Source of the DNA: Aquisalimonas sp.
Lineage (GTDB): Bacteria > Pseudomonadota > Gammaproteobacteria > Nitrococcales > Aquisalimonadaceae
Reading direction: 5' to 3'
Length of the DNA stretch: 52,996 bases
Assembly: GCF_007120195.1 (NCBI RefSeq)
Contig: NZ_SKOG01000142.1
Span: forward strand, 1 to 52,996
This document shows positions 33,466 to 42,557 of this stretch, piece after piece. Below the pieces are notes generated by a model that was given only the letters and a program-made list of their open reading frames with translations, was not told the origin of the DNA and did no database searches. The first letter of the stretch is position 1; each line of letters begins with the position of its first letter. A program made the position numbers and the translations under genes.

Positions 33466-34283
33466 TGGCCGTGCTCGCGACCCAGGACCTGGTGATCGAT
33501 ATCCCGGGGCGCCCGGATGGCGCGCCGCTGGACCTCACGCTTGCGCCCGGGCAGATCTGGGGCGTGCTGGGCCCCAACGGAGCCGGCAAGACGACGTTGC
33601 TGCACACCCTGGCCGGCCTGCGTGCGGCCCGGCGTGGTGCGGTGACCCTGGACGGGCAACCACTCCGGCAGTTGCGGCGCAAGCGCGTCGCAAGGGCCCT
33701 GGCCGTCGTGTTCCAGGAGCGCCAGGACGGTTTCCCGGCCACCGTGCTGGAGACCGTGCTCATCGGCCGGCACCCGTACCTGGCGCCCTGGGATATGGAA
33801 ACGGCGGACGACCTGGCAATTGCCCGGGGCGCGCTTGAGTGCATGGAGCTTGCATCCCTGGAGCCGCGGCTGGTCAACACACTCTCCGGCGGCGAGCGTC
33901 AGCGCGTGGCCATTGCCACGGCTTTGGCGCAAACGCCGGAGTTCTGGCTTGCGGATGAGCCGACCAATCACCTGGATCTGCGCCACCAGGTCTGCGTCAT
34001 GGAGCTGTTGCGTACGCAGGCGCAGGCCCAGCGCGGGGTGTTGCTCTGCCTCCACGACATCAACCTGGCGGCGCGCTGGTGCGATCACGTGCTGCTGCTC
34101 TACCCCGACGGCGAGGCCTGTTGGGGGCCCTCGGGCACCATGCTGGTGCCCGAGGCCCTGGAGCGGCTCTACCAGCAGCCGCTGGCACGCACCGAGTTGG
34201 ACGGCGCCCAGGTATTCGTGCCTAAGGCAACGGGAGCGATCAAGCCCCCGCGGCCGGCTGCACACGGGAGACATAGCCAATGA
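33465..34283 (+). CDS. btuD: Cobalamin ABC transporter ATP-binding protein
   Basis: 272 aa. Walker A GPNGAGKT (residues 36-43), a Q-loop in VVFQERQDGF, the signature LSGGERQRVAIA, Walker B FWLADEPTNHLDL and the switch His in LLCLHDINLA. It powers BtuC. It overlaps cobB by four bases (ATGA), linking uptake to intracellular corrinoid processing. Confidence 0.9.
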   Translation: MAVLATQDLVIDIPGRPDGAPLDLTLAPGQIWGVLGPNGAGKTTLLHTLAGLRAARRGAVTLDGQPLRQLRRKRVARALAVVFQERQDGFPATVLETVLIGRHPYLAPWDMETADDLAIARGALECMELASLEPRLVNTLSGGERQRVAIATALAQTPEFWLADEPTNHLDLRHQVCVMELLRTQAQAQRGVLLCLHDINLAARWCDHVLLLYPDGEACWGPSGTMLVPEALERLYQQPLARTELDGAQVFVPKATGAIKPPRPAAHGRHSQ

Positions 34284-35617
34284 CAGATGCACCCATAACG
34301 CCCCGGGGCACCGCCCCGGCAGTCCTGATCAGCGCCCCCGCCTCCGGCTCCGGCAAGTCAATGATGACCGCGGCGCTGGCGCGGCTTCACCGCAATGCCG
34401 GTCGCGACGTGCGGGTGTTCAAGTACGGCCCGGATTACCTCGATCCCATGGTGCTTGAGACGGCCTCCGGCAACCCGGTCTACCAGCTCCACCCCTGGAT
34501 GACCGGCATGGACGAATGCCGCTGGCGCCTGGCCCGCGCCGCCGCCACAGCGGACCTGGTGCTGGTGGAAGGGTCCATGGGCCTGTTCGATGGTGATCCG
34601 GCCACCGCCGACCTCGCCGCGGCCGCCGGCATTCCGGTTGTGCCCGTGATCGATGCCGCCGGCATGGCACAGACCCTTGCCGCAGTGGCCCTGGGGCTGG
34701 ATCAGTACCGCGACGATGTCTGCCTCGCGGGCGTCATCGCCAACCGCGTGGGCAGTGCGGGGCATGGCCGCATGCTTGCCGAGGCCCTGCCGGAGCGCCT
34801 GCCGCTCCTTGGCGCGGTGCCGCGGGATGATGCCATGAGCATCCCCGACCGGCACCTGGGATTGGTGCAGGCCGGTGAACTCCCGGACCTGGACCGGCGC
34901 CTTGATGCCGCGGCCGAACTGCTGCGCGAGGCCGGTCTGGATGCATTGCCGGCGAGCGTGACACTGGCCGGGGAACCGCCGCCGAAGCCGCCGCGGCTGC
35001 TCGACGGGGCGCGCATTGCCGTCGCCAGGGACGCCGCCTTTGCCTTCATCTATCGCGCCAACCTCGAGCTGCTCGAGGCCATGGGGGCAGACCTGCGGGA
35101 ATTCTCGCCCTTGGCCGACCAGGCCCTGCCCGCGTGCGATGCCCTGTGGCTGCCCGGTGGTTACCCGGAGCTGCACGCCCGGCAGCTGGCGGACAATCTG
35201 CCCATGCTGCTCGCCATCCGCTCCCACCACGCCGCGGGCAAACCCATCCTGGCGGAGTGCGGCGGGCTGATGGCCTGCATGGACACGCTGGTCGACGGCG
35301 ATGGCAAAGCCCACCGCATGCTGGGACTCTTGCCCGGACAGGCGGCCATGGCCGGGAAGCTGATGGGCCTTGGGCTGCAGTCCCTGGCGCTGCCGGGCGG
35401 CGAGCTGCGCGGGCATACCTTCCATCACTCGCGCCTGGAGGCGGAGCTCGAGCCCGTGGCCCGCACACGCCGCCACCGTGGCGGGACACCGGGTGAGGCC
35501 ATCTACCGCGATGGCGCTCTCACCGCCAGCTACTACCATGCCTACTTCCCGTCCGCGCCGGCGGCCACCGCCGCCCTGTTCCGCGGGACAGCATTGGAGG
35601 AGATCGGCCATGCGTGA
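34280..35617 (+). CDS. cobB: Cobyrinate a,c-diamide synthase
   Basis: 445 aa (also called cbiA). P-loop APASGSGKSMM near residues 19-29, VFKYGPDYLDPMVLE (substrate region), VEGSMGLFDG, and a C-terminal class I glutamine amidotransferase domain with nucleophile C327 in LAECGGLMACMD. It amidates carboxyls a and c of cobyrinate. Without ring-synthesis genes in the window it could also serve salvage of incomplete corrinoids. It overlaps cobO by eight bases. Confidence 0.92.
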   Translation: MTDAPITPRGTAPAVLISAPASGSGKSMMTAALARLHRNAGRDVRVFKYGPDYLDPMVLETASGNPVYQLHPWMTGMDECRWRLARAAATADLVLVEGSMGLFDGDPATADLAAAAGIPVVPVIDAAGMAQTLAAVALGLDQYRDDVCLAGVIANRVGSAGHGRMLAEALPERLPLLGAVPRDDAMSIPDRHLGLVQAGELPDLDRRLDAAAELLREAGLDALPASVTLAGEPPPKPPRLLDGARIAVARDAAFAFIYRANLELLEAMGADLREFSPLADQALPACDALWLPGGYPELHARQLADNLPMLLAIRSHHAAGKPILAECGGLMACMDTLVDGDGKAHRMLGLLPGQAAMAGKLMGLGLQSLALPGGELRGHTFHHSRLEAELEPVARTRRHRGGTPGEAIYRDGALTASYYHAYFPSAPAATAALFRGTALEEIGHA

Positions 35618-36221
35618 AAACGCCAAGGATCCGGACCGTCATGCCGCGCGCATGGCGAAGAAAAAACGCGCCATCGACGAGCGCATTGCCCGTGCCCAGG
35701 CGGACAAGGGCGTGCTGGTGGTTCTCACTGGCCCCGGCAAGGGCAAGAGCAGCTCCGGCTTCGGCATGGTTGCCCGCGCCCTGGGTCATGGCATGCAGGT
35801 GGGTATCGTGCAGTTCATCAAGGGCGCGTTCGTCACCGGCGAGGACCGCTTCTTCCGCGGCCACCCCAATGTCACCTACCACGTCATGGGGGAAGGCTAC
35901 ACCTGGGACACCCAGGACCGCACCCGGGATGAGGAGGCCGCCCGTGCCGCCTGGGACAAGGCCGTGGCCATGCTTCGGGAACCCGCCTACGGCCTGGTGC
36001 TCCTGGACGAGCTGAACATCGCCCTGCGCTACGAATACCTGGACCTCGACCGCGTCCTGGATGACCTTCTGGCTCGTCCCGCCATGCAGCACGTAGTGGT
36101 TACCGGCCGCAACGCCAAGCGGGAACTCATTGACATCGCCGACACGGTGACGGAGATGAGCGTCGAGAAGCACGCCTTCAAAGACGGTGGCGTGCGGGCG
36201 CAGAAAGGCGTCGAGCTGTAG
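35610..36221 (+). CDS. cobO: Corrinoid adenosyltransferase
   Basis: 203 aa. The start at 35610 follows GGAGGAGATCGGCC. P-loop [15 protein letters not shown] at residues 40-54, with family blocks [17 protein letters not shown]-like text, [14 protein letters not shown] and [13 protein letters not shown]. It transfers the adenosyl group from ATP to cob(I)yrinate diamide and other corrinoids (CobA/BtuR type). It lies in the riboswitch-led unit between cobB and cobQ. Confidence 0.92.
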   Translation: MRENAKDPDRHAARMAKKKRAIDERIARAQADKGVLVVLTGPGKGKSSSGFGMVARALGHGMQVGIVQFIKGAFVTGEDRFFRGHPNVTYHVMGEGYTWDTQDRTRDEEAARAAWDKAVAMLREPAYGLVLLDELNIALRYEYLDLDRVLDDLLARPAMQHVVVTGRNAKRELIDIADTVTEMSVEKHAFKDGGVRAQKGVEL

Positions 36222-36238
36222 GCCGGGCGCATGCCACC

Positions 36239-37690
36239 ATGGCCACACTGATGATCCAGGGCACCACATCCGACGCCGGCAAGAGCACGGTGGTGGCCGC
36301 GCTGTGCCGGTGGCTCGCGCGCAAGGGTGTGTCGGTGGCGCCGTTCAAGCCCCAGAATATGGCGCTGAACAGCGCCGTGACCGTCGACGGTGGCGAGATC
36401 GGCCGCTCCACGGCACTGCAGGCCCTGGCCTGCGGCATCGCCCCGCACAGCGACATGAACCCGGTGCTGCTCAAACCCCAGAGTGACCGCGGTGCCCAGG
36501 TCATCCTGCGGGGTCATGTGTACGGCAACATGGATGCGGTCGCCTACCACCGCTTCAAGGCCAGCGCGCGCGAGGCGGTCATGGCGGCCTGGGAGAGTCT
36601 GACAGCCCGCTTTGATGCGGTCATCGCCGAAGGTGCGGGCAGCCCGGCAGAGGTCAATCTGCGCGAGCACGACATCGCCAACATGGGCTTTGCCGAGGCC
36701 GCCGACTGCCCGGTGTTGCTGGTGGGTGACATCGATCGCGGTGGCGTCTTCGCCCAGCTGGTGGGCACGCTCGCGCTGGTCTCCGGCAGCGAGCGCGCGC
36801 GAATCCGTGGCTTCGTGATCAACCGATTTCGCGGTGACCCGGCCCTGCTCGAGAGCGGCCTGGACTGGCTCGAGGCGCGCACGGGGACGCCGGTGGTCGG
36901 CGTGCTCCCGTTCCTCCCGGGCCTGGTGCTGGACGCCGAAGACAGCATCGGGCGCGCCGGCAGCGGCGGCGGCGAGGGCGCGCTGCGCGTCGTCGTCCCC
37001 GCTTTGCCGCGCATGAGCAACCACACCGATTTCGACCCGCTGCGCCTGCATCCGCAGGTGGATCTGCAATTCATCGGCCCGCATCAGTCGCCGCCGCCGG
37101 CGGATCTCATCATACTGCCCGGCAGCAAGAGCACCCGCGGGGATCTCACCTGGTTGCGCGACCACGGCTGGGAGCAGGTGTTGCAGCGGCATTTACGCTA
37201 TGGCGGCCGGGTACTGGGCATCTGCGGCGGCTACCAGATGCTCGGGCGCAGCGTCGCCGATCCGGACGGTATTGAGGGCGAGTCGGGCACGACCCCGGGA
37301 TTCGCGCTGCTGGATCTGGAGACACGCCTGATCGCCGGCAAGCGGCTGCGTGAGGTGACGGGCACGCTGGAACCCGAGGGGGCGGTTTTACGCGGCTACG
37401 AGATCCACAATGGGGTCACCACCGGAGCGGCCTTGAGTCGCCCCCTGCTGCGGCTCGATGGCCGAGTGGACGGTGCCGTGAGCGGGGACGCCCAGGTGTT
37501 CGGCTGTTACGTACACGGCTTGTTCGACCAACCGGATGCGGCCAATGCCCTGCTGGCCCGCGCCGGGCTTGTCGGCGGCGAGGCGGTGGATTACCCGGCC
37601 CACCGCGAGGCCGAGTTGGACCGCCTGGCGGATGCGGTGGAGGCCCACCTCGATCCCGCGTGGTTGCAGGAGGTGTTGACGGTGGGGTAG
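36239..37690 (+). CDS. cobQ: Cobyric acid synthase
   Basis: 483 aa (cbiP). N-terminal synthetase domain with [19 protein letters not shown] (residues 8-26) and [13 protein letters not shown], then the amidotransferase domain with [11 protein letters not shown] and nucleophile C329 in [11 protein letters not shown]-terminal YVHGLFD. It amidates four carboxyls of adenosylcobyrinate a,c-diamide. It is the last gene of the riboswitch-led unit; convergent speE ends 28 bases later. The short gap holds the 10-base palindrome GCAGCGCTGC but no clear terminator. Confidence 0.93.
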   Translation: MATLMIQGTTSDAGKSTVVAALCRWLARKGVSVAPFKPQNMALNSAVTVDGGEIGRSTALQALACGIAPHSDMNPVLLKPQSDRGAQVILRGHVYGNMDAVAYHRFKASAREAVMAAWESLTARFDAVIAEGAGSPAEVNLREHDIANMGFAEAADCPVLLVGDIDRGGVFAQLVGTLALVSGSERARIRGFVINRFRGDPALLESGLDWLEARTGTPVVGVLPFLPGLVLDAEDSIGRAGSGGGEGALRVVVPALPRMSNHTDFDPLRLHPQVDLQFIGPHQSPPPADLIILPGSKSTRGDLTWLRDHGWEQVLQRHLRYGGRVLGICGGYQMLGRSVADPDGIEGESGTTPGFALLDLETRLIAGKRLREVTGTLEPEGAVLRGYEIHNGVTTGAALSRPLLRLDGRVDGAVSGDAQVFGCYVHGLFDQPDAANALLARAGLVGGEAVDYPAHREAELDRLADAVEAHLDPAWLQEVLTVG

Positions 37691-37718
37691 CCGTGCGTCG
37701 AAGGCGCAGCGCTGCCGT

Positions 37719-38582
37719 TTATTGATCCGTCAACAAGTGCCGGCAAAACTCCGGCACCGCCAGCGCGCCGCGGTGGATGGCGGCGTTGTAATATTGGGTG
37801 CGGAACGGCTTGCGCTCCACGTCCCCTGCGCGAAACTGCGTGAGGTCCGCCCCCTTGCCCGCCATGGTGGCGGACCACCATCCGGAGGGATAGCTGCACA
37901 CCGGGTACTGCAGCGTGACCACGCGCGTAAAGCCGGCCCTGCGCATGGCGCCGTGGAGCTCGCGCAACAGGGTGTCCACGTGCAGGATGGGTGATTCGCT
38001 CTGCTGCACGATCAGGCCGTCGTCGGCCACCGCCCGGTGGACGTCGCGGAAGAAGGCTTCGCCGAAGAGCCCCGCCGCCGGGCCCACCGGGTCGGTGCTG
38101 TCGACGATCAGTACGTCCACGCTGCCGGCCCCCAGGTCCTTGATGTACTGGACGCCGTCCTCGAACCGCAGCGTGGCGCGCGGATCGTCATTGGCGCCGC
38201 AGAGCTCCGGGAAGAAGCGCTCCGACGCCCGAGTGACCCCTGCGTCGATATCGACCTGGGTGCAATGCGCCACGCCCCGGTGCTTGAGTACCTCCTGCAG
38301 CATGCCGCAGTCGCCGCCGCCGATGATGAGCACGTTGCGGGGCGCGGGGTGGGTGAACAGCACCGGGTGGGACATCATCTCATGGTAGGTGAAGTTGTCG
38401 CGGCTGGTCAGCATCACGCAGCCGTCAATTACCAGCAGCCGGCCCCAGCGCGTGGTCTCGTAGACTTCAATCCTCTGGTACGGGGTCTGCTCCTCGTGCA
38501 GCTTCTCCTTTAATTCCAGCGAGAACGCGATGCCTTCCTCACCGAAGGGCTCGCTGAACCAGCGCTCGCTATCCAGTGCCAT
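37719..38582 (-). CDS. speE: Spermidine synthase
   Basis: 287 aa. The start at 38582 has GGGAGG upstream. Blocks typical of the aminopropyltransferase family: YQRIEVYETTRWGRLLVIDG, MLTSRDNFTYHEMMSHPVLF, VLIIGGGDCGMLQEVLKH, DVLIVDSTDPVGPAAGLF with the catalytic Asp, and PVCSYPSGWWS. It makes spermidine from putrescine and decarboxylated S-adenosylmethionine. It is divergent from speA, which begins the arginine route to putrescine. No speD is seen nearby. Confidence 0.92.
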   Translation of the reverse strand: MALDSERWFSEPFGEEGIAFSLELKEKLHEEQTPYQRIEVYETTRWGRLLVIDGCVMLTSRDNFTYHEMMSHPVLFTHPAPRNVLIIGGGDCGMLQEVLKHRGVAHCTQVDIDAGVTRASERFFPELCGANDDPRATLRFEDGVQYIKDLGAGSVDVLIVDSTDPVGPAAGLFGEAFFRDVHRAVADDGLIVQQSESPILHVDTLLRELHGAMRRAGFTRVVTLQYPVCSYPSGWWSATMAGKGADLTQFRAGDVERKPFRTQYYNAAIHRGALAVPEFCRHLLTDQ

Positions 38583-38836
38583 GGTTCGCCTCCCTTGCGC
38601 AGCCCGTATGAGCTGCGTCCAAACACGCAATGGCCGGCGATTATGCGCAAAGCAGCCGGCCGTGACCAGTCCTCGCCGACCGCGCGGCGTCGTGCAAACG
38701 TGAGAAGGCAAGGCGCGTGGCAAGCCGATGGTGTTACCCGTGTTACCCTGATGCGGCGCCGTTACCGGCGTCCGGGGAGCAGCCCCGGTGCACTGTACCC
38801 TCCGCTGGGGAGCGCAAACGGGGACCGATCGGAATC
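38583..38836. promoter_or_regulatory. Divergent speE-speA control region
   Basis: 254 bases between the two starts. It contains two exactly adjacent GTGTTACCC copies (38731-38748) and a further GTTACC shortly after. These could be a regulator site near the speA promoter; no confident -35/-10 pair was chosen. Confidence 0.35.
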
Positions 38837-40717
38837 ATGGGCGAGTGGAGCATCCAGCAGGCGCGCGATCTTTACAACACGGCGCACTGGGGCGGCGGCT
38901 ATTTCGACATCGGTGCCGACGGCCGCGTGGTGGTGCATCCGGACGGCCGTGATGACAGTTACGGCATTGTGCTGACCAGCCTCGCCGAGGCCATTCAGGC
39001 GCGCGGTCTCTCCCTGCCGGTGCTGGTCCGCTTCGTCGACATTCTCCATGACCGCATCGATGGACTCTGTCAGGCCTTCGAGTCCGCCATGGCGGCGCAC
39101 GACTACAGCGCTCGCTACACGGCCGTGTATCCCATCAAGGTCAACCAGCAGCGCCGCGTGGTGGAGGAGATCCTCGCCCACGGCAATCACCGCGTCGGCC
39201 TGGAGGCGGGCAGCAAGCCCGAGCTCATGGCTGTGCTCGCGCTAGCGCCGCCGGGCGGCACCGTGATCTGCAACGGCTACAAGGACCGGGAATACGTGCG
39301 CCTTGCCCTGCTGGGCCAGCAGCTCGGCATGGATGTGCGCCTCGTCATGGAAAAGCGCAGCGAGGTGGAACTGGTCCTCGGCGAGGCCCGGGACCTTGGC
39401 ATCACCCCGCGGCTGGGCATGCGCGTGCGTCTTGCCTCCATCGGCACCGGCAAGTGGCAGAACACCGGCGGCGAGAAATCAAAGTTCGGCCTGAGCGCCT
39501 CCCAGGCCCTGGCCGTCGTCGAGCGGCTGCGCGCCGAAGGCCTGGAACACACCCTGGAGCTGCTGCATTTCCACCTGGGCTCGCAGATTCCCAACGTGCG
39601 TGATATCCGCCGTGGCATGCGCGAGGCGGCCCGCTACTATGCGGAGCTGCGGGCCCTTGGCGTGCCGGTGAGCACCGTGGACGTGGGCGGTGGTCTGGGG
39701 GTGGACTACGAGGGGACCCGATCCCGTAACTTCTGCTCCATGAACTACTCCGTCTCCGAGTATGCCGGCAATGTCGTCCATGCCCTGTGGGAAATCTGTT
39801 GCGAACACGGCCTGCCCCATCCGGACATCATCTCGGAGTCCGGGCGCGCTCTGACCGCTCACCACGCCGTGCTGCTCACCAACGTGATCGATCACGACGT
39901 GCCTGGAGCGCCGAACCCGGAGCCCCCCTCTGCCGATGCCCCGCAGGTGCTCCAGGACCTGTGGCGGAGTGTGGCAGAGGGTCCTGGCCGCTCGCCCATC
40001 GAGCGCTATCATGATGCCGTGCACGGCTTGCAGGAAGCCCAGGCGATGTACACCCACGGGGTGCTGAGCCTGCGCCAGCGGGCTCGGGCCGAAGAGCTCT
40101 ACACCGCGATCTGCCGTCAAGTCCACGGGCAGCTCAGCCCGGCGGCGCGCAATCACCGCGAGGTGCTGGATGAGCTCAACGAGAAACTGGCCGAGAAACT
40201 CTTCTGCAACCTATCGATTTTCCAGTCCATCCCCGACGTCTGGGCCATCGACCAGGTCTTTCCCATCCTGCCGCTGGCGGGCCTGGAACGGCGGCCCACC
40301 GCGCGCGCCATCCTCCAGGACCTGACCTGTGATTCCGATGGCAGCGTGCAGTACTACGTGGACGGCGAGGGCGTGGAGAGCACGCTGCCATTGCCGCCGT
40401 TCCGCCCGGGAGAGCCCTATCACCTGGGGGTTTTCATGGTGGGCGCCTACCAGGAGATCCTGGGTGACATGCACAATCTCTTCGGCGATACCGCCGCCAT
40501 AAACGTGCACCTGGAGGGCGATGGCTGCCGGCTGAGCGACCCGGTCCCCGGTGACACCGTGGAGCAGGTGCTGCGCTACGTGCATTTCGAGCGCGACAGC
40601 CTGCTGGCGGCGTATCGTGACAAGGTGGCCGACGCGGACCTGGATGCGAGGCGGCGTGAGGACTGTCTGACCGCGCTGGAAGCCGGACTGGCGGGATATA
40701 CCTATCTCGAGGAGTGA
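38837..40717 (+). CDS. speA: Biosynthetic arginine decarboxylase
   Basis: 626 aa, normal for SpeA. The start at 38837 (MGEWSIQQARDLYNTAHWGGGYFDI-type text) matches the family; the frame extends to 38717 without similarity. PLP lysine K101 in YPIKVNQQ. Other blocks: EAGSKPELMAVLA, LHFHLGSQI, VDVGGGLGVDYEG, SESGRALTAHHAVL. It decarboxylates arginine to agmatine for putrescine. A short GC hairpin (GGCCGC-GTC-GCGGCC, 40719-40733) follows the stop without a T tract. Confidence 0.93.
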   Translation: MGEWSIQQARDLYNTAHWGGGYFDIGADGRVVVHPDGRDDSYGIVLTSLAEAIQARGLSLPVLVRFVDILHDRIDGLCQAFESAMAAHDYSARYTAVYPIKVNQQRRVVEEILAHGNHRVGLEAGSKPELMAVLALAPPGGTVICNGYKDREYVRLALLGQQLGMDVRLVMEKRSEVELVLGEARDLGITPRLGMRVRLASIGTGKWQNTGGEKSKFGLSASQALAVVERLRAEGLEHTLELLHFHLGSQIPNVRDIRRGMREAARYYAELRALGVPVSTVDVGGGLGVDYEGTRSRNFCSMNYSVSEYAGNVVHALWEICCEHGLPHPDIISESGRALTAHHAVLLTNVIDHDVPGAPNPEPPSADAPQVLQDLWRSVAEGPGRSPIERYHDAVHGLQEAQAMYTHGVLSLRQRARAEELYTAICRQVHGQLSPAARNHREVLDELNEKLAEKLFCNLSIFQSIPDVWAIDQVFPILPLAGLERRPTARAILQDLTCDSDGSVQYYVDGEGVESTLPLPPFRPGEPYHLGVFMVGAYQEILGDMHNLFGDTAAINVHLEGDGCRLSDPVPGDTVEQVLRYVHFERDSLLAAYRDKVADADLDARRREDCLTALEAGLAGYTYLEE

Positions 40718-40769
40718 TGGCCGCGTCGCGGCCTCGGAACCCTAACAGGTGAAACGGAGGCTGATCGTC

Positions 40770-41654
40770 ATGAAAGTCGGCGTGATCGGAATGGGAGCCA
40801 TGGGCACCGGCATGGCCAGGAATCTGCACAAGGCGGGCTTGCTGGCGGCGGTGTGGAATCGCACACCCGAGAAGGCCAGGGCCATTGCCGATGAACTCGG
40901 TGCCGTGGCTGCGGTGGACCCGGCAAGCCTGGCACGCGAGTGCGATGCGATCATCACCTGCGTCTCTCGCGACGAGGATGTGCTGGCGGTCATGGATGCC
41001 ATGGCCGGTGGGTTGTCTGCCGGCAAGACCGTGGTGGATACCTCCACCGTGGCCGTTGACACCGCCAAGCAGTCAGCCGCGAAGCTGGCCGCCGCCAATG
41101 TCGAGTTCCTGGACGCGCCGGTCTCGGGCGGCAAGGAAGGCGCCCAGAGCGGCCAATTGGTGTTTATGATCGGTGGCGATGCCGATACCGTGGAGCGCCT
41201 GCGCCCGGCGTTCGATGCCATGGGCAAGAGCGCCACGCATATGGGTGAGGTGGGGTCCGGCCAGGCCACCAAGGCCGTCAATCAGATCATGGTTGCCGGC
41301 ATCAATCAGGGGGTGACCGAAGCGCTGGCGTTCGGCCAGGCGTCGGGGCTGGATATGGACAAGGTCATCGAGGTGGTAGGCGGGGGTGCGGCCGGTAACT
41401 GGTTTCTGCAGATGCGCGGCCCGACCATGGTCAAAGGCACGTTCGAGCCCGGCTTCAAGCTTGGGCTGCACCATAAGGACCTCACGATCTGCCGGCACAT
41501 GCTGGATACCATGAACGTGGCGTTGCCCATCGTGGAAATGACGCTCAAGCACTACGAGCGCCTTATGGCGGCGGGTCACGGCGATGAGGACATCTCCGCG
41601 CTCTACCGGGACAAGCGCCAGCTGTTTCGTGGCGGCAACAAGAAATCGCTATAG
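40770..41654 (+). CDS. Beta-hydroxyacid dehydrogenase (3-hydroxyisobutyrate dehydrogenase / tartronate semialdehyde reductase family)
   Basis: 294 aa. The start at 40770 has CGGAGG. Rossmann motif GVIGMGAMGTGMARNL (residues 4-19), substrate block DAPVSGGKEGAQSGQL, catalytic lysine in GQATKAVNQIMV, and FKLGLHHKDL at the C-terminus. It oxidises or reduces a short beta-hydroxyacid with NAD(P); the choice between 3-hydroxyisobutyrate and 2-hydroxy-3-oxopropionate cannot be made from this. It is followed closely by the SseB-like fragment. Confidence 0.88.
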   Translation: MKVGVIGMGAMGTGMARNLHKAGLLAAVWNRTPEKARAIADELGAVAAVDPASLARECDAIITCVSRDEDVLAVMDAMAGGLSAGKTVVDTSTVAVDTAKQSAAKLAAANVEFLDAPVSGGKEGAQSGQLVFMIGGDADTVERLRPAFDAMGKSATHMGEVGSGQATKAVNQIMVAGINQGVTEALAFGQASGLDMDKVIEVVGGGAAGNWFLQMRGPTMVKGTFEPGFKLGLHHKDLTICRHMLDTMNVALPIVEMTLKHYERLMAAGHGDEDISALYRDKRQLFRGGNKKSL

Positions 41655-41661
41655 GCGGGCC

Positions 41662-41898
41662 ATGGCCACTGATCCGCGTGTCCAATCGTTCGCGCCGATC
41701 AACGACCTGGAACGGGCCCTTCTGGCGGCGCACAGCGGCGAGGGCAGTGCGCCGGATCTCATGCGCCGCCTGGCCGAGGGGCACGTAGCCATGCTCGTGG
41801 ATCAGGAGTTCACAGAAACCGAACACCCGGAAGGCCTGCGGCCGCTGGTCCTCCAGGGCGCCCGCGCCACCCGTCCTTGGCGGATGGCGCGCCCTTAA
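41662..41898 (+). CDS. SseB-like N-terminal domain protein, short or truncated
   Basis: 78 aa starting at ATG 41662, eight bases after the previous stop. FAPINDLERALLAAHSGEGS, LMRRLAEGHVAMLVDQEF and LRPLVLQGA follow the N-terminal SseB domain, whose members continue with a segment such as GTPVLAVFTS. Here it changes to an Arg-rich tail and stops, overlapping the end of the convergent SPOR gene by four bases. It is probably a truncated gene. Confidence 0.5.
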   Translation: MATDPRVQSFAPINDLERALLAAHSGEGSAPDLMRRLAEGHVAMLVDQEFTETEHPEGLRPLVLQGARATRPWRMARP

Positions 41899-42539
41899 CC
41901 GCGCGTGCGCAGCAGCAGGCTGTCCACTTCCACACCCTGGAGCTGACTGCGCAGTGAATCCACCCGCTCGCGGTCGGAGAACGGCCCGATGCGGACACGG
42001 TGCCACGTCTCGCCGCTGTCCACTTCAACGCTCTGGATGTCCGCTCGCACACCCATGAGTGCGAGCCGGGCCTTGAGCTGGTCGGCGTCCTCGTGGGAGC
42101 GAAATGACCCCGCCTGCAGCATGTAGCGGGTATCCCCCTGCGCCTCCTGCGTCTCCTGCGCGTTGTCAGCTGCCGCAGGCGCTTGCTCCAGGTGCGGCGT
42201 GGCCACCTCCGGCGCCGGCGTCGCGGGCTGTTCGGTCGGTCCCGCGTCCGGCTCCGGCTCATCGGGGACGACCACCTCCATCTCCGAGAGCAGTTCGTAG
42301 AACTCGAAGCGCGGTCGATCCGACGAATCACTACCGTCATCGGCACTGCCGGGCGCGGCGCTCTCCGGCCCCGAGGCGAGGCTGGCGATGCCGTCGTCAC
42401 GCGCGTGGTGCATGTGCACCAGCAGCGCGATGAACAGCCCGGGCAGCAGTCCGCTCAGGAACCAGACCCAGCGGGGCGCGTTGTGTTGAGCGGCTGGTCG
42501 TGGATTGCGCTTGGCGCCGCTGCGCTTGTTGTTTGCCAT
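41895..42539 (-). CDS. SPOR-domain cell-division protein (FtsN-like)
   Basis: 214 aa. A short basic cytoplasmic N-terminus, one membrane segment (WVWFLSGLLPGLFIALLVHM, about residues 24-43), a Pro/Glu/Ala-rich linker, and a C-terminal SPOR domain from about residue 137 (YMLQAGSFRSHEDADQLKAR, VRIGPFSDRERVDSL). The SPOR domain binds denuded peptidoglycan at the septum. Length and layout fit FtsN. It lies 18 bases after argS, an arrangement common in gammaproteobacteria. Confidence 0.82.
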   Translation of the reverse strand: MANNKRSGAKRNPRPAAQHNAPRWVWFLSGLLPGLFIALLVHMHHARDDGIASLASGPESAAPGSADDGSDSSDRPRFEFYELLSEMEVVVPDEPEPDAGPTEQPATPAPEVATPHLEQAPAAADNAQETQEAQGDTRYMLQAGSFRSHEDADQLKARLALMGVRADIQSVEVDSGETWHRVRIGPFSDRERVDSLRSQLQGVEVDSLLLRTRG

Positions 42540-42557
42540 GCTCTCTTCCGTTGTCCG

